Part shown: positions 37,641 through 46,203 of the stretch, piece after piece
Numbering within the stretch: position 1 is the first letter of the stretch
Layout of the letters: the number at the start of each line of letters is the position of its first letter
NCBI GenBank assembly: GCA_041399065.1
Contig: JAWKTN010000008.1
Coordinates: forward strand, 310,001 to 374,000
DNA length: 64,000 nucleotides
Direction of reading: 5' to 3'
Origin: JAGQPD01 sp020426865
GTDB lineage: Bacteria > Planctomycetota > Planctomycetia > Pirellulales > Pirellulaceae
Notes under the pieces: model-generated
Seen by the model: the letters and a program-made list of their open reading frames with translations, nothing else
Told to the model about the DNA's origin: nothing
Databases searched by the model: none
Program-made: the position numbers and the translations under genes

Positions 37641-37764
37641 GATTTCCAGGGCAGGGGGGCTTAATCTGCTGTTGGTCCTCGCACTGTTCGCTGCGGAAAA
37701 TTCCGTCTAGACTGTGAACGCGCCAGCATTATTTTAACGTTACAAATCTGTTATTGGTACGCCG

Positions 37765-38415
37765 ATGTCACGAATCTTTGCCACGCTTGCCCTGTTTGCC
37801 GTCGGTCTGCTGATCACCAATTTCTGCATTGGCCTATTTGGCGGCGATTACAACGGCCAGTACATGCAACTGCTGAAAATGCAGCAACAGCTCAATCAGC
37901 TGCGGACCGACGGGGACCACGAAGCTGCTACGAAGATGGAGCAAGGACTTGCCACGGGCCTGACCGATATTGAGCCGTTACAGCGTCATACACGTATGCA
38001 CATGCTAACGGGCGTCCTGGCGGCACTCATGACGGTGCTGGTCAACAGCATCGCCGTGACCTATTTTGTGGGGACGTCCCGCTGGTGCAAGGAAGTCGTC
38101 CAGACGTACGACTTGGCGCCCGATTTCATCGTTCGCGCCAATCGATTGAAACGGGGGACCTTTCCCTGGTCGCTGGCCGGGATGCTGATCGTCGTCGGGA
38201 TCATCGCCCTGGGAGCCGCATCGGACCCGGGAACTCGGCGAATCGACACGGCACAATGGGTAACGTACCACTTCATGGGTGCTATTGTTGGTAGCTCGCT
38301 GATCGCCTGGGCGCTCTGGGTCCAGTTTCGCAATATCCGCGCCAACCACGGCATCATTGAAGAAGTGCTGGCCGAGGTCTATCGGGTAAGGTCGGAACGA
38401 GGGTTGGAGGTGTAA
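37765..38415 (+). CDS. membrane protein of unknown function, four helices
   Basis: 216 residues. Membrane helices appear at about 4-27, 80-103, 134-153 and 167-188. A helical periplasmic stretch (YMQLLKMQQQLNQLRTDGDHEAATKMEQGLATG) sits between the first two. The C-terminal tail is charged (EEVLAEVYRVRSERG). I do not recognise the family. It is followed by a repeat element and then dtd in the same direction. Confidence 0.7.
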   Translation: MSRIFATLALFAVGLLITNFCIGLFGGDYNGQYMQLLKMQQQLNQLRTDGDHEAATKMEQGLATGLTDIEPLQRHTRMHMLTGVLAALMTVLVNSIAVTYFVGTSRWCKEVVQTYDLAPDFIVRANRLKRGTFPWSLAGMLIVVGIIALGAASDPGTRRIDTAQWVTYHFMGAIVGSSLIAWALWVQFRNIRANHGIIEEVLAEVYRVRSERGLEV

Positions 38416-38432
38416 CTGCGCACGGGACATTT

Positions 38433-38616
38433 CAGGCCGGAAGGGCCGCCGTTTGCATAGCCCAGCCCGCAGGGCTGGGAATCTTGCCCGTCGTGCAACC
38501 CGTTTTGGGTCGTCCGGGCCCCCGGCCCGCACGACCCAAAACGCAAAAATTGGGAATCATGATTACGGTCCCAGGCCGTTGGCCTGGGTTATGCAAATGG
38601 CGGCTCTTCGGGCCTG
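38433..38616. repeat. nested palindromic element, copy 1
   Basis: The left arm CAGGCCGGAAGGGCCGCC then GCCCAGCCCGCAGGGCTGGG pairs loosely with the right arm CCCAGGCCGTTGGCCTGGG then GGCGGCTCTTCGGGCCTG. Between them is an inner perfect hairpin, TTTTGGGTCGT...ACGACCCAAAA, around a GGCCC core. It fills the gap between the membrane-protein gene and dtd. Confidence 0.88.
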
Positions 38617-38661
38617 AGTCTCCGAAACAGAAGAGGCGGCTGGCGACAGCCGTGGCATATC

Positions 38662-39105
38662 ATGCGAGCATGCGTGCAGCGAGTTCGTCGAGCTCATGTG
38701 ACAGTCGATGACCAACTGGTCGGTAAGATCGACGCTGGTCTGCTGGTACTGCTGGGGGTGACCCACGCCGACACGGACGCCGATGTCCAGTTCCTGGCTG
38801 AAAAGCTCTCCGGACTGAGGATCTTCGAAGACGACGACGGCAAGATGAATCGTTCGCTCCTTGATACGCAAGGACACATGCTTGTCGTTAGCCAGTTTAC
38901 GCTCTACGGCGACTGCCGCAAGGGACGACGTCCGTCGTTTGTCGAAGCGGCCGCCCCGGAGCTCGCCGAGCGACTCTACGAGTCGTTTGTGGCTACTGTT
39001 GCAAGCAAAGGTGTCTTCGTGGCAACGGGAAAATTCCGGGCGATGATGCAAGTGGAGCTGGTGAACGATGGACCCGTGACATTGATTGTCGAGAGCCGTG
39101 GGTAG
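38662..39105 (+). CDS. dtd: D-aminoacyl-tRNA deacylase
   Basis: 147 residues, the standard length. The two active-site motifs are present: SQFTLYGDC (about 77-85) and NDGPVTLIVES near the C-terminus (the cross-subunit Gly-Pro motif). The start MRACVQRVRRAHVTVDD is typical. It removes D-amino acids and glycine from mischarged tRNA. Nested palindromic elements flank it on both sides (copies 1 and 2). Confidence 0.95.
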   Translation: MRACVQRVRRAHVTVDDQLVGKIDAGLLVLLGVTHADTDADVQFLAEKLSGLRIFEDDDGKMNRSLLDTQGHMLVVSQFTLYGDCRKGRRPSFVEAAAPELAERLYESFVATVASKGVFVATGKFRAMMQVELVNDGPVTLIVESRG

Positions 39106-39126
39106 TTTGACGGTACGCCAGGAATC

Positions 39127-39306
39127 CAGGCCCGAAGGGCCGCCGTTTACATAGCCCAGGCCAACGGCCTGGGTAATCATCGCACCACCGCCCCACCGCG
39201 AGTTCGGACCGGCCTCCGGCCGGTCCGAACTCGCGGTTTGCGTTGTGGGGCTGCCGGTCCCAGCCCTGCGGGCTGGGTTATTCAAACGGCCGGCCCTTCG
39301 GGTCTG
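39127..39306. repeat. nested palindromic element, copy 2
   Basis: Same outer plan as copy 1 (CAGGCCCGAAGGGCCGCCG ... CGGCCGGCCCTTCGGGTCTG). The inner hairpin differs: CCGCGAGTTCGGACCGGCC pairs with GGCCGGTCCGAACTCGCGG. The outer arms stay alike while the inner stem changes sequence but keeps pairing. Confidence 0.88.
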
Positions 39307-39349
39307 GACTACGGCACCTTATATCATGAGACCATTCGGAAGCAATTGC

Positions 39350-40090
39350 CTAGCGGTTGAGATCCAATGGGATCGTCAAGGGAGGAAGATCCTGTGCTGT
39401 CTCGTGGGTCGGTTGGATCTCGGCTTGCGGGGTTTCGCGAAATGTCGGAGGGATGTTCGCACCAAACAGCACATACACAATCCCCACCAACTGAGCGTAT
39501 GTCATTAAGTTGGCACCGACGCCCGGGCCCCACATCTTGATCGCCGTACCGAAGGAATTTTTTAGCCGAAACCGACCGCGCTTCCATTGAATGCTGTATA
39601 TCTCATCCAATACCAGGTGCGACATATAACCGAGAAATACGCCGCCTGCCTTGAACGCCGCGGCAATGTTCGAGCCGCACGTGCATAAGAACAATGCCGA
39701 TAGCGATGCTATCACTGCTGCCGGGATGCTGTGCCACATGCCGCGATGCACGGTGACTCGCCGGATGATCTCACCAACGCCAAATCGCATAATCACATAG
39801 ATCAGCGCCGTCGCTAGCACCAAGGACTCATTGGTCAACCCGTGTTGCTCGCCGTAGTGCTGGAGATGTTCCAGTGCCAGCATCGGCGTGACGGCGGCGA
39901 TGAATGCAGTCGTTTCGCGCAATGGGACGCCATTGTCGCTATCGACATCCGGCAGCATGCCCGCAACGCTGCAGAGCCCCCCTGCCAACATGCAGGTTGT
40001 GGCGGGGATTTCGTAAACCAAGTACCCTGCGGCTCCGTATCCAATACCGAGCAGCGTGCTCGTGCCGATGTGAGTTTTGAATCCGGCCAT
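39350..40090 (-). CDS. YdjM/DUF457-type metal-dependent membrane hydrolase
   Basis: 246 residues with five or so membrane helices. The metal-site motifs of the family are present: HIGTSTLLG near the start, GMLPDVDSDNG (about 44-54), HRGMWHSIPA (about 115-124) and YMSHLVLDEIYS (about 154-165). Members resemble phospholipase C-like or LexA-regulated YdjM membrane proteins; the substrate is unknown. The tail of 30 residues is Pro-rich. It converges with dtd across copy 2 of the repeat. Confidence 0.85.
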   Translation of the reverse strand: MAGFKTHIGTSTLLGIGYGAAGYLVYEIPATTCMLAGGLCSVAGMLPDVDSDNGVPLRETTAFIAAVTPMLALEHLQHYGEQHGLTNESLVLATALIYVIMRFGVGEIIRRVTVHRGMWHSIPAAVIASLSALFLCTCGSNIAAAFKAGGVFLGYMSHLVLDEIYSIQWKRGRFRLKNSFGTAIKMWGPGVGANLMTYAQLVGIVYVLFGANIPPTFRETPQAEIQPTHETAQDLPPLTIPLDLNR

Positions 40091-40344
40091 GGGTAGTATC
40101 TCATTCCATTGAGTGCTAGCAGTTGCGTGGCGGTACTCTTTGTAGGTATCGTCTGCCGCGTGATTGGATTCCTAGTGGGATTACGAAAAGAGAGGAAATG
40201 GGGTTCGCTGGCGGAGCGAATCGCGTTATACTCCGCCGCCGCAAGGCGGATGAAGCGGCGCGCGCGGTGGCTGCATCGGCAGCACGCACGTTCAAGATGC
40301 GGCGGCGCGCAACGAATAGAGAGATATATAGGAGCTGACTGACG

Positions 40345-41124
40345 ATGGGCGTTTACGATGCGATGATCTTGCTGGTGTTGGCAGCGGCCACGGTCTGGGG
40401 CGCCTACAAAGGGATGGTATGGCAGTTGGCGTCGATCACCTCGATTGTGGTTAGTTACTTTGTGGCGATGCAGTTTCGCGATCAGGTGGCGCAGCATATC
40501 GACGCGGCACCGCCGTGGAATATGTTTGCGGCGATGCTGTTGTTGTATCTTGGCAGCTCGCTGGTGATCTGGCTGTTCTTCCGCGGCGTACGGAACTCGA
40601 TCGACCGCTGGAAGCTCAAAGGATTCGATCGTCAGATTGGCGCGCTATTTGGTTTGGCCAAGGGGATCGTGTTATCGGTGGTGATCACGTTTTTTGCGTT
40701 GACGTTGTTGAGTGATACTCAGCGGCAGACGATCGTTCATTCGCGGTCGGGCTATTACATTGCGAAGTTGATCAACGAGGCGAACGCGATCATGCCCGAC
40801 GAGGTTCATAATGTATTGGGGCCGTATCTGGACCAGTTAGATCGTCAGTTGAAGACGGGCGAGCCGGGAACGATACCAGGGTTGCAGGACGCGATCACGC
40901 AGGGGCTGGGGAGCCAGCTGCCGGGGTTGCCATCGTTTCCGGGCGGCCAAGCGTCGCAGCCGGCGGGGCAACCGGTTTACGGGCAGGGCGGTTATGGTCA
41001 ACCTGGGTACGGCCAACCGACGTATGGACAACATTCGGGGTATGGCCAGCCGGGGACGGGTTATCAGACATCGCAGCCGTGGACGGCGCCGGGTAGTGTG
41101 CCGCAGGGATATCAGTATCGGTAG
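40345..41124 (+). CDS. CvpA-family membrane protein
   Basis: 259 residues with an AGGAG 10 bases before the ATG. The N-terminal 115 residues have four helices and match CvpA (LVLAAATVWGAYKGMVWQLAS, LGSSLVIWLFFRGVRNSID). A helical middle is followed by a Gly/Gln/Tyr/Pro-rich tail of about 70 residues with the repeat YGQPGYGQPTYGQ. CvpA proteins are linked to envelope homeostasis and colicin V export; the mechanism is unclear. The repeat tail is unlike the standard family and may be extracellular or disordered. Confidence 0.85.
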   Translation: MGVYDAMILLVLAAATVWGAYKGMVWQLASITSIVVSYFVAMQFRDQVAQHIDAAPPWNMFAAMLLLYLGSSLVIWLFFRGVRNSIDRWKLKGFDRQIGALFGLAKGIVLSVVITFFALTLLSDTQRQTIVHSRSGYYIAKLINEANAIMPDEVHNVLGPYLDQLDRQLKTGEPGTIPGLQDAITQGLGSQLPGLPSFPGGQASQPAGQPVYGQGGYGQPGYGQPTYGQHSGYGQPGTGYQTSQPWTAPGSVPQGYQYR

Positions 41125-41497
41125 GGGGATGTCGACAGATGCGTCTCGACGCAACATCGGTGTTACAATCGACGTGAGAAGACAGGCCCGAAGGGCCGCC
41201 GTTTACATAGCCCAGCCCGAAGGGCTGGGATTGTCGCCCATCGCCAAAGTTGTTTTGTGTTGGCCGGGCCGGAGGCCCGGCCAACACAAAACGGCACAAG
41301 GGAGAGCCGCGTTTCCGAATGCCAGGCCGTTGACCTGGCCTATGCAAATGGCGGCCGTTCGGGCCGAACCTCGTCGCATTTCTTTTTCTTGCATTAGGGA
41401 AAAACCCCGGGAAAAACCCACATCCCAACCGAACATAAGAAACATTATCGGACGTTGGGGTGGGTTGGAAAACGGGGCGAAAAGCGCCCCGCCGGGA
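41125..41497. repeat. gap with nested palindromic element, copy 3 (41183-41367)
   Basis: The element at 41183-41367 has outer arms CAGGCCCGAAGGGCCGCCG and CGGCCGTTCGGGCC, second arms GCCCAGCCCGAAGGGCTGGG and CCAGGCCGTTGACCTGG, and inner hairpin TTTTGTGTTGGCCGGGCC / GGCCCGGCCAACACAAAA. The remaining bases carry no gene. Confidence 0.88.
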
Positions 41498-42469
41498 CTA
41501 TGGATTCTGTTCTAAAAAGACGCCGATGCGACGAAATTTTTCGTAGCGCTTTTTGACCAAATCGTCCGGCGTGAGCGTCTCGAGTTCGCGGACCGATTTC
41601 AGCAGGTAGCGTTTCAGTCGTGCTGCCATGCCATGGTGATCGCGATGAGCGCCGCCGAGCGGTTCGTCGATGACATCGTCGACGACGCCGAATTTGCTCA
41701 AGTCTTCGGAAGTGAAACGCAACGCTTCGGCGGCCTTCTCGGCGTACTGGTTGCTCTTCCAGAGGATGCCGGCACAGCCTTCGGGGCTGATGACCGAATA
41801 GTACGCGTGTTGCAGGACGGCGACGCGATCGCCCACGCCCACGCCCAACGCTCCGCCCGACCCGCCTTCGCCGATCACGACGCACACGATCGGTGTGGTG
41901 ATGCGTGACATCTCGAACATATTCTCCGCGATTGCCTGGGACTGGCCGCGTTCCTCCGCGCCCACGCCTGGGTAGGCGCCGGGCGTATCGATCAGGCAGA
42001 TGATGGGGATGCCAAACTTTTCGGCCAGCTTCATTTTCAAAAGTGCTTTGCGGTAGCCTTCGGGATGGGCACAACCGAAGTAGCAAGCAGAACGTTCCTT
42101 GACGTTGCGACCTTTCTGATGTCCAACGACCATCACTTTGTATTTGCCGAGCTTGGCAAAGCCGGTGAGCATGGCGCGGTCGTCGCCAAAGTTGCGATCG
42201 CCGTGCAGTTCAACGAATTCGTCGAACACCAATGTCAGGTAATCGCGAGTTTGCGGTCGATCTTGGTGTCGAGCAACTTGGACTCGCTGCCACGGTGTCA
42301 GGTTTTCGTAGATCGCCTTCGTCGATTCGGTTAATTCGCGCCGCATGGCACGCAGTTGATCTTCGTCGCGCGATGAGGGTGGGTTTTTTTCCAACGTTTC
42401 GATGCGAGATTCCAGATCGTAGATGGGTTGTTCGAACGCCAAGCCTGGGTTGCTGCCACGACGGATCAT
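41498..42469 (-). CDS. accA: acetyl-CoA carboxylase carboxyltransferase subunit alpha
   Basis: 323 residues, the usual length. It starts with the typical helical AccA N-terminus (FEQPIYDLESRIETLEKNPP) and has HGDRNFGDDRAMLTGFA, GHQKGRNVKER, CLIDTPGAYPGVGAEERGQ and the GEGGSGGALGVGVGDRV oxyanion loop. With AccD it moves the carboxyl group from biotin to acetyl-CoA to begin fatty-acid synthesis. accD is not in the window. The gene follows the kinase gene on the same strand after 81 bases. Confidence 0.96.
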   Translation of the reverse strand: MIRRGSNPGLAFEQPIYDLESRIETLEKNPPSSRDEDQLRAMRRELTESTKAIYENLTPWQRVQVARHQDRPQTRDYLTLVFDEFVELHGDRNFGDDRAMLTGFAKLGKYKVMVVGHQKGRNVKERSACYFGCAHPEGYRKALLKMKLAEKFGIPIICLIDTPGAYPGVGAEERGQSQAIAENMFEMSRITTPIVCVVIGEGGSGGALGVGVGDRVAVLQHAYYSVISPEGCAGILWKSNQYAEKAAEALRFTSEDLSKFGVVDDVIDEPLGGAHRDHHGMAARLKRYLLKSVRELETLTPDDLVKKRYEKFRRIGVFLEQNP

Positions 42470-42550
42470 CGATTTGCCTTTGGGAGAATGACTGTTTGCT
42501 TTGTGGATTTTCTGTCACCGCAACCGCGGATGACGATACAGGGAGTTGGG

Positions 42551-43411
42551 TTAGTTGCCTGACGGTGGTTGTTTCCATTTGAACATGCGAATCGCGGCGA
42601 CTTTTTCGAACCATTGAGCGAGCGATTCGGGGCGATGTTCTGGTTTTTTGGCCATCATATCGGCCACGAGTTTTGCAAATTCCGGTGTTGCGCTATCGCA
42701 AAATGCGCCGAGAGCAGGAATGGGGGCCCGCACGTGTTTGGTCAGCAGGTCGTTGGCGCTCGTGCCGGTGTAGGGGAGTTTGCCGGAAAGCAGTTCGAAG
42801 ATCATGCACCCGAGGCTATAGATATCGGCTCGAGCATCGATCGCTTCGCCACGAATCTGTTCAGGCGACATGTAGCTGCGAGTCCCCTGCACTTTTCCGC
42901 GGCCGGAGAAGAACCGACCGAAGCCTGTCTTGATTTTCTGGGCGATGGCGAAGTCGATCAATTTAATGTGCGAATTCTCATCCAGCAAAAAGTTGTCGGG
43001 CTTCACGTCACGATGGACCCAACCCTGTTCGTGCATGTGTTGCAGTCCCCGCGCCGATTGCATAATGATCGGCTCGAGGTCGTTCACCAGCTGCTCGGTT
43101 GCCAATCGCATCGCCTGTTTGAGATTCACCCCCGAACAGTAATCCATCACGATGTAGGGTACGCCCCGGTCGATACTGAAGTCATGAATGCTATTGACAT
43201 TTTCGTGGCTGAAGTTCCGGCCCACTTGGAACTCGTGCCGCAACATGGCGATCTGTTCCTTGTTGGTGCGATAGTCGCGCTGCAATGCCTTCAGCGCCAC
43301 CCGCTCGTTGTCGGTGGAATTCATGGCCTCCCAAACCTGCGTAGTGCTCCCCGCACGAACCAGCTTCATCAGCCGATATGGTCCGATATAGTCGCGTTCA
43401 ACCGATGACAC
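42551..43411 (-). CDS. eukaryotic-type Ser/Thr protein kinase, cytoplasmic
   Basis: 286 residues starting at GTG 43411, a kinase domain with no membrane anchor. Lys41 (VALKAL) and the HRD loop HRDVKPDNFLL (133-143) are intact. The usual DFG is DFA (153-155, LIDFAIAQ) and the glycine loop is weak (VRAGSTTQVWEA). The APE region reads SYMSPEQIRGEAID and the GLxxHRPES line RPESLAQW is present. The catalytic Asp is kept, so activity is likely. It may share a transcript with accA, but a regulatory link is only a guess. Confidence 0.9.
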   Translation of the reverse strand: MSSVERDYIGPYRLMKLVRAGSTTQVWEAMNSTDNERVALKALQRDYRTNKEQIAMLRHEFQVGRNFSHENVNSIHDFSIDRGVPYIVMDYCSGVNLKQAMRLATEQLVNDLEPIIMQSARGLQHMHEQGWVHRDVKPDNFLLDENSHIKLIDFAIAQKIKTGFGRFFSGRGKVQGTRSYMSPEQIRGEAIDARADIYSLGCMIFELLSGKLPYTGTSANDLLTKHVRAPIPALGAFCDSATPEFAKLVADMMAKKPEHRPESLAQWFEKVAAIRMFKWKQPPSGN

Positions 43412-43625
43412 GAAACCACAAATTCCTTCGTTGGGGGGCCGATCCGCCGGGCCCCGGTGGGGGATGGAGCTACCACAATCGAACCGTTTTGACCGCGGCA
43501 GGCTGTGGCTAACTGCTTGGCATGCAACAGGTTAGGGCGGTGGTTGTGCAATCCGCGTGACGCCGCAGCCGGCCCCCCTACCATCGTTTAAGTCTATCCG
43601 ATGCCGGAAAATCCGCAAAGGTCGT

Positions 43626-43686
43626 AGCGGCACACGGCGCCAGCCGTCGGGTGTTTTACCACCGGACGGCTGGCGCCGTGCCGCTT
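43626..43686. repeat. long hairpin at the 3' end of truA
   Basis: AGCGGCA..CGGCGCCAGCCGTC (43626-43649) pairs with GACGGCTGGCGCCGTGCCGCT (43666-43686) around a T-rich loop. The right arm overlaps the truA stop. There is no T-run, so it may be a repeat rather than a true terminator. Confidence 0.75.
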
Positions 43687-44422
43687 AGTAGGCCACGTTC
43701 ACCAGGAACAGGCCTTGGGGCGGTGCGGTCCGTCCAGCCGAGCGACGATCTTGTTGCCGTAGGACACGCCCCACCCATTCCGGACGCTCGCGCCCCTGCC
43801 CTACCAGGACCAGCGTCCCCACTATGTTGCGGACCATGTTATACAAAAATCCATTGCCGGCGATTTCGATGGCGATGTGTTGCGGATCTTCCCGACAGAC
43901 CTGCAGCTTCGTCACCGTGCGGACCGTCGACGCCCGTGGTGAACCAGATGCCTGAAAACTGGCAAAGTCGTGCGTACCCACCAGCATGTTCGCTCCCTGC
44001 TGCATCGGATCGTGATCCAACGAGCCGGGCAGGAACCAGCAATAATCACGGCGAAAGACGTTGTGCACCGCACCATGTTCGAGCACGTAGCGATAACATT
44101 TTTCAATCGCATCGCGCCGAGCATGAAACGCGTCGCAGACGGCCTGGATAGATAACAAACGGATATCCAACGGCAGATTGGCGTTGATGGCCCGCAGTAG
44201 CACATCGGGCGTCAAACGCGTGTTCCAGCGCCCGCTGGCGACTTGGCCCAACGCATGCACTCCAGCATCCGTTCGACCGCTGCCGGCAATTCGTACCGGT
44301 TGACCAACGACGCTGGTGATGGCGTCCTCCAAGACCTGCTGAATCGTCACGCCGTTGGGTTGGACTTGCCATCCCGCGTAACGGGTGCCGTCGTAGGCCA
44401 CCGTTAGCTTATAGGTTTGCAT
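43685..44422 (-). CDS. truA: tRNA pseudouridine synthase A
   Basis: 245 residues. The catalytic Asp52 lies in SGRTDAGVHALGQ, and the first strand YDGTRYAGWQVQ is typical, as are FHARRDAIEKCYRY and FLYNMVRNIVGTL. TruA makes pseudouridine at tRNA positions 38-40. The gene is downstream of the HTTM pair by 21 bases, so the three may be cotranscribed. Confidence 0.96.
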   Translation of the reverse strand: MQTYKLTVAYDGTRYAGWQVQPNGVTIQQVLEDAITSVVGQPVRIAGSGRTDAGVHALGQVASGRWNTRLTPDVLLRAINANLPLDIRLLSIQAVCDAFHARRDAIEKCYRYVLEHGAVHNVFRRDYCWFLPGSLDHDPMQQGANMLVGTHDFASFQASGSPRASTVRTVTKLQVCREDPQHIAIEIAGNGFLYNMVRNIVGTLVLVGQGRERPEWVGRVLRQQDRRSAGRTAPPQGLFLVNVAY

Positions 44423-44443
44423 GGTCCCTACCGAAATGCGACA

Positions 44444-45430
44444 TTATATCGGCGTCACTTGCCCCGTCCAGCGACCGACGGTCCCGTCCACGCAATTGCG
44501 GATCAGCCGGGGACTGATAAATGCCATATTGCCGACTAGCATGATCAGGCCGAAAGTGATCATCCCCATGCAAAGTGCAATGCCCAGATGCAAGGGGACC
44601 GACAAGGCCACGACGACGGGACGCGTCCAACGCGGCCATACCAGGGCGGGGTACGAGATCTCCCAGGCAATGGTGATATGCGTCAGCAGATCAATCAGCC
44701 ACGGCGTGTGAGCTGTCCAGGTCATGTCCCACGACTGGTACTCGTAGTTGGCCAGGGCATACCAGAGCGCGGTTCCGTCCCACCAAAAATCGCCTTGCAG
44801 TTTCCCAATACCGGCAAAGAAATAGATGATGCACATGTGCAACTGAATCAGCCGAATCGCGATTGTGGCCGTAACCGCGGGCTGCCCCGATGTCCCCCCT
44901 CCCCCGCCCCGCCGCCAGGCGTCGACCGAGTACATCGCACCACACGGGCCGACCATCAAGTACAGCGACAACATGACATTAATCTGGTCGAGCCCAAACA
45001 ACGCGCCTGGTACACGGTGCACGTAGGAAACGACAATCAGAAACGTCAGGATTGAGGTGACGCGCGTCCACAACCCAATCGTGAACAGGAATAACACGAC
45101 CAGCGCTGCAAGGTGGACGATCCACAACAACATTGGCTGCTGGAACCAGTGCAGATACCCGATCGCAAACGACGGAGCGTCGGCGAAACCTCGTTGGAAC
45201 TGCCGTGCGTACTCCAAGGATATCGGAGAATTGGCGCCAAAGAAGTCGGTCAGCACAAGGGTCCATACCAAATGAGTGTAGAGAATCATTGAGCCGCCAA
45301 GGACACGGATCATGCACAACGTGGCGGGATCCGTTGGGGTGAACCAAAAGCGGTCCCACCCTTGCCAGCCCTCGCGAATCCACGCTGCTACCACCGGCCC
45401 CGAAGCCGGTTGCCCTCGAACTCCACTCAT
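44444..45430 (-). CDS. HTTM-domain membrane protein
   Basis: 328 residues with several membrane helices. The HTTM (vitamin K-dependent carboxylase-like) pattern shows in TLCMIRVLGGSMILYTHL, GYLHWFQQPMLLW, a histidine-rich membrane core (QLHMCIIYFFAGIGKLQGDFWWDGTAL) and WEISYPALVWPRWTRP. The fold is that of gamma-glutamyl carboxylase, but bacterial members have unknown substrates. Its ATG overlaps the stop of the preceding gene (ATGA), showing close coupling with a partner always found with it in planctomycetes, as far as I recall. Confidence 0.88.
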   Translation of the reverse strand: MSGVRGQPASGPVVAAWIREGWQGWDRFWFTPTDPATLCMIRVLGGSMILYTHLVWTLVLTDFFGANSPISLEYARQFQRGFADAPSFAIGYLHWFQQPMLLWIVHLAALVVLFLFTIGLWTRVTSILTFLIVVSYVHRVPGALFGLDQINVMLSLYLMVGPCGAMYSVDAWRRGGGGGTSGQPAVTATIAIRLIQLHMCIIYFFAGIGKLQGDFWWDGTALWYALANYEYQSWDMTWTAHTPWLIDLLTHITIAWEISYPALVWPRWTRPVVVALSVPLHLGIALCMGMITFGLIMLVGNMAFISPRLIRNCVDGTVGRWTGQVTPI

Positions 45431-46020
45431 GGTGTGCTCTCGTCGAATTCCCCGATCGGTGTCTCTACGATCAATCGCTCATCCGTCAGTGACATGCCAT
45501 TGCGCACGTCCGCCATGGACGGTACGTCGCGCGTCACCAGGAACATCTTCACGCGCTTGGCACCCGACTCGCGCAACAACTGCCGCGCGACGGGCGCGAC
45601 TAACATCTCGGCCCGCTTCCGCTGGGCGTCAAATTGTTGTTGCTGCTGGGGATCCTTAAATCCCTCTTGCGGTGGTGCGACAACCGGACCCACCTCGCCA
45701 TGGATCCGTTCACTGAGCATGAAGTAGCGATGATATAACAGCCGCGGCCGATGGCGTTCGCGGTCTGGAAACCTCCCCGAATCGACCGTTCCGTCCGGCA
45801 TTGTCAATTCGTAACGGATCGTGTTGCCCGGTCCCGGATTCGGCGCGAAAAAGCGATACCCGTTATCGATCGACAAAGCCTGCATGTACGGTCGATAGTA
45901 ACTGGCCACTACCATCGATAACACACTCGATGGCGGCGGCGCTGACCATGGTGCGATAAAGACCGCTGACACGTGAAACGCCAACAATACGCTAACGATG
46001 ATCTTCCAATTCCGCTTCAT
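45427..46020 (-). CDS. exported partner protein of the HTTM gene
   Basis: 197 residues. An N-terminal anchor or signal (IIVSVLLAFHVSAVFIAPW) is followed by a soluble domain. The motif YRFFAPNPGPGNTIRYELTMPDG is shared by planctomycete proteins next to HTTM genes. The four-base ATGA overlap with the HTTM gene implies translational coupling. It may be a subunit or substrate of the HTTM protein. No enzyme motif is visible. Confidence 0.75.
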   Translation of the reverse strand: MKRNWKIIVSVLLAFHVSAVFIAPWSAPPPSSVLSMVVASYYRPYMQALSIDNGYRFFAPNPGPGNTIRYELTMPDGTVDSGRFPDRERHRPRLLYHRYFMLSERIHGEVGPVVAPPQEGFKDPQQQQQFDAQRKRAEMLVAPVARQLLRESGAKRVKMFLVTRDVPSMADVRNGMSLTDERLIVETPIGEFDESTP

Positions 46021-46099
46021 CTGCTACGATTCGTCTCTCACCTCTCTCAAACATCAAGGACTCTCGTCATTATGATTGGCGAGGTAACTCGATTCAACG

Positions 46100-46134
46100 A
46101 AAAAACCTCGGGACGGCGTCCGCCGCCCCGAGGC
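46100..46134 (-). terminator. terminator of the TIGR03000 gene
   Basis: On the minus strand CCTCGGGGCGGC pairs with GCCGTCCCGAGG and runs into TTTTTT. It is a rho-independent terminator about 70 bases after the stop at 46204. Confidence 0.85.
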
Positions 46135-46203
46135 TCGCTATTTCTTGCAGTCCGTGGCTCAGTCGGCTTATCTCTGTTGCAGGTGCACGACTGATACAAC
46201 CAA

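Noticed and set aside
38433..38625. Short frames such as those containing GRWPGLCKWRL inside the nested palindromes
   Set aside because: Similar peptides appear in every copy because the repeat arms are alike; they are read out of repeat DNA.
42569..43408. 279-residue open frame antisense to the kinase gene
   Set aside because: It mirrors the kinase coding sequence, with a His/Cys-rich composition typical of antisense shadows.
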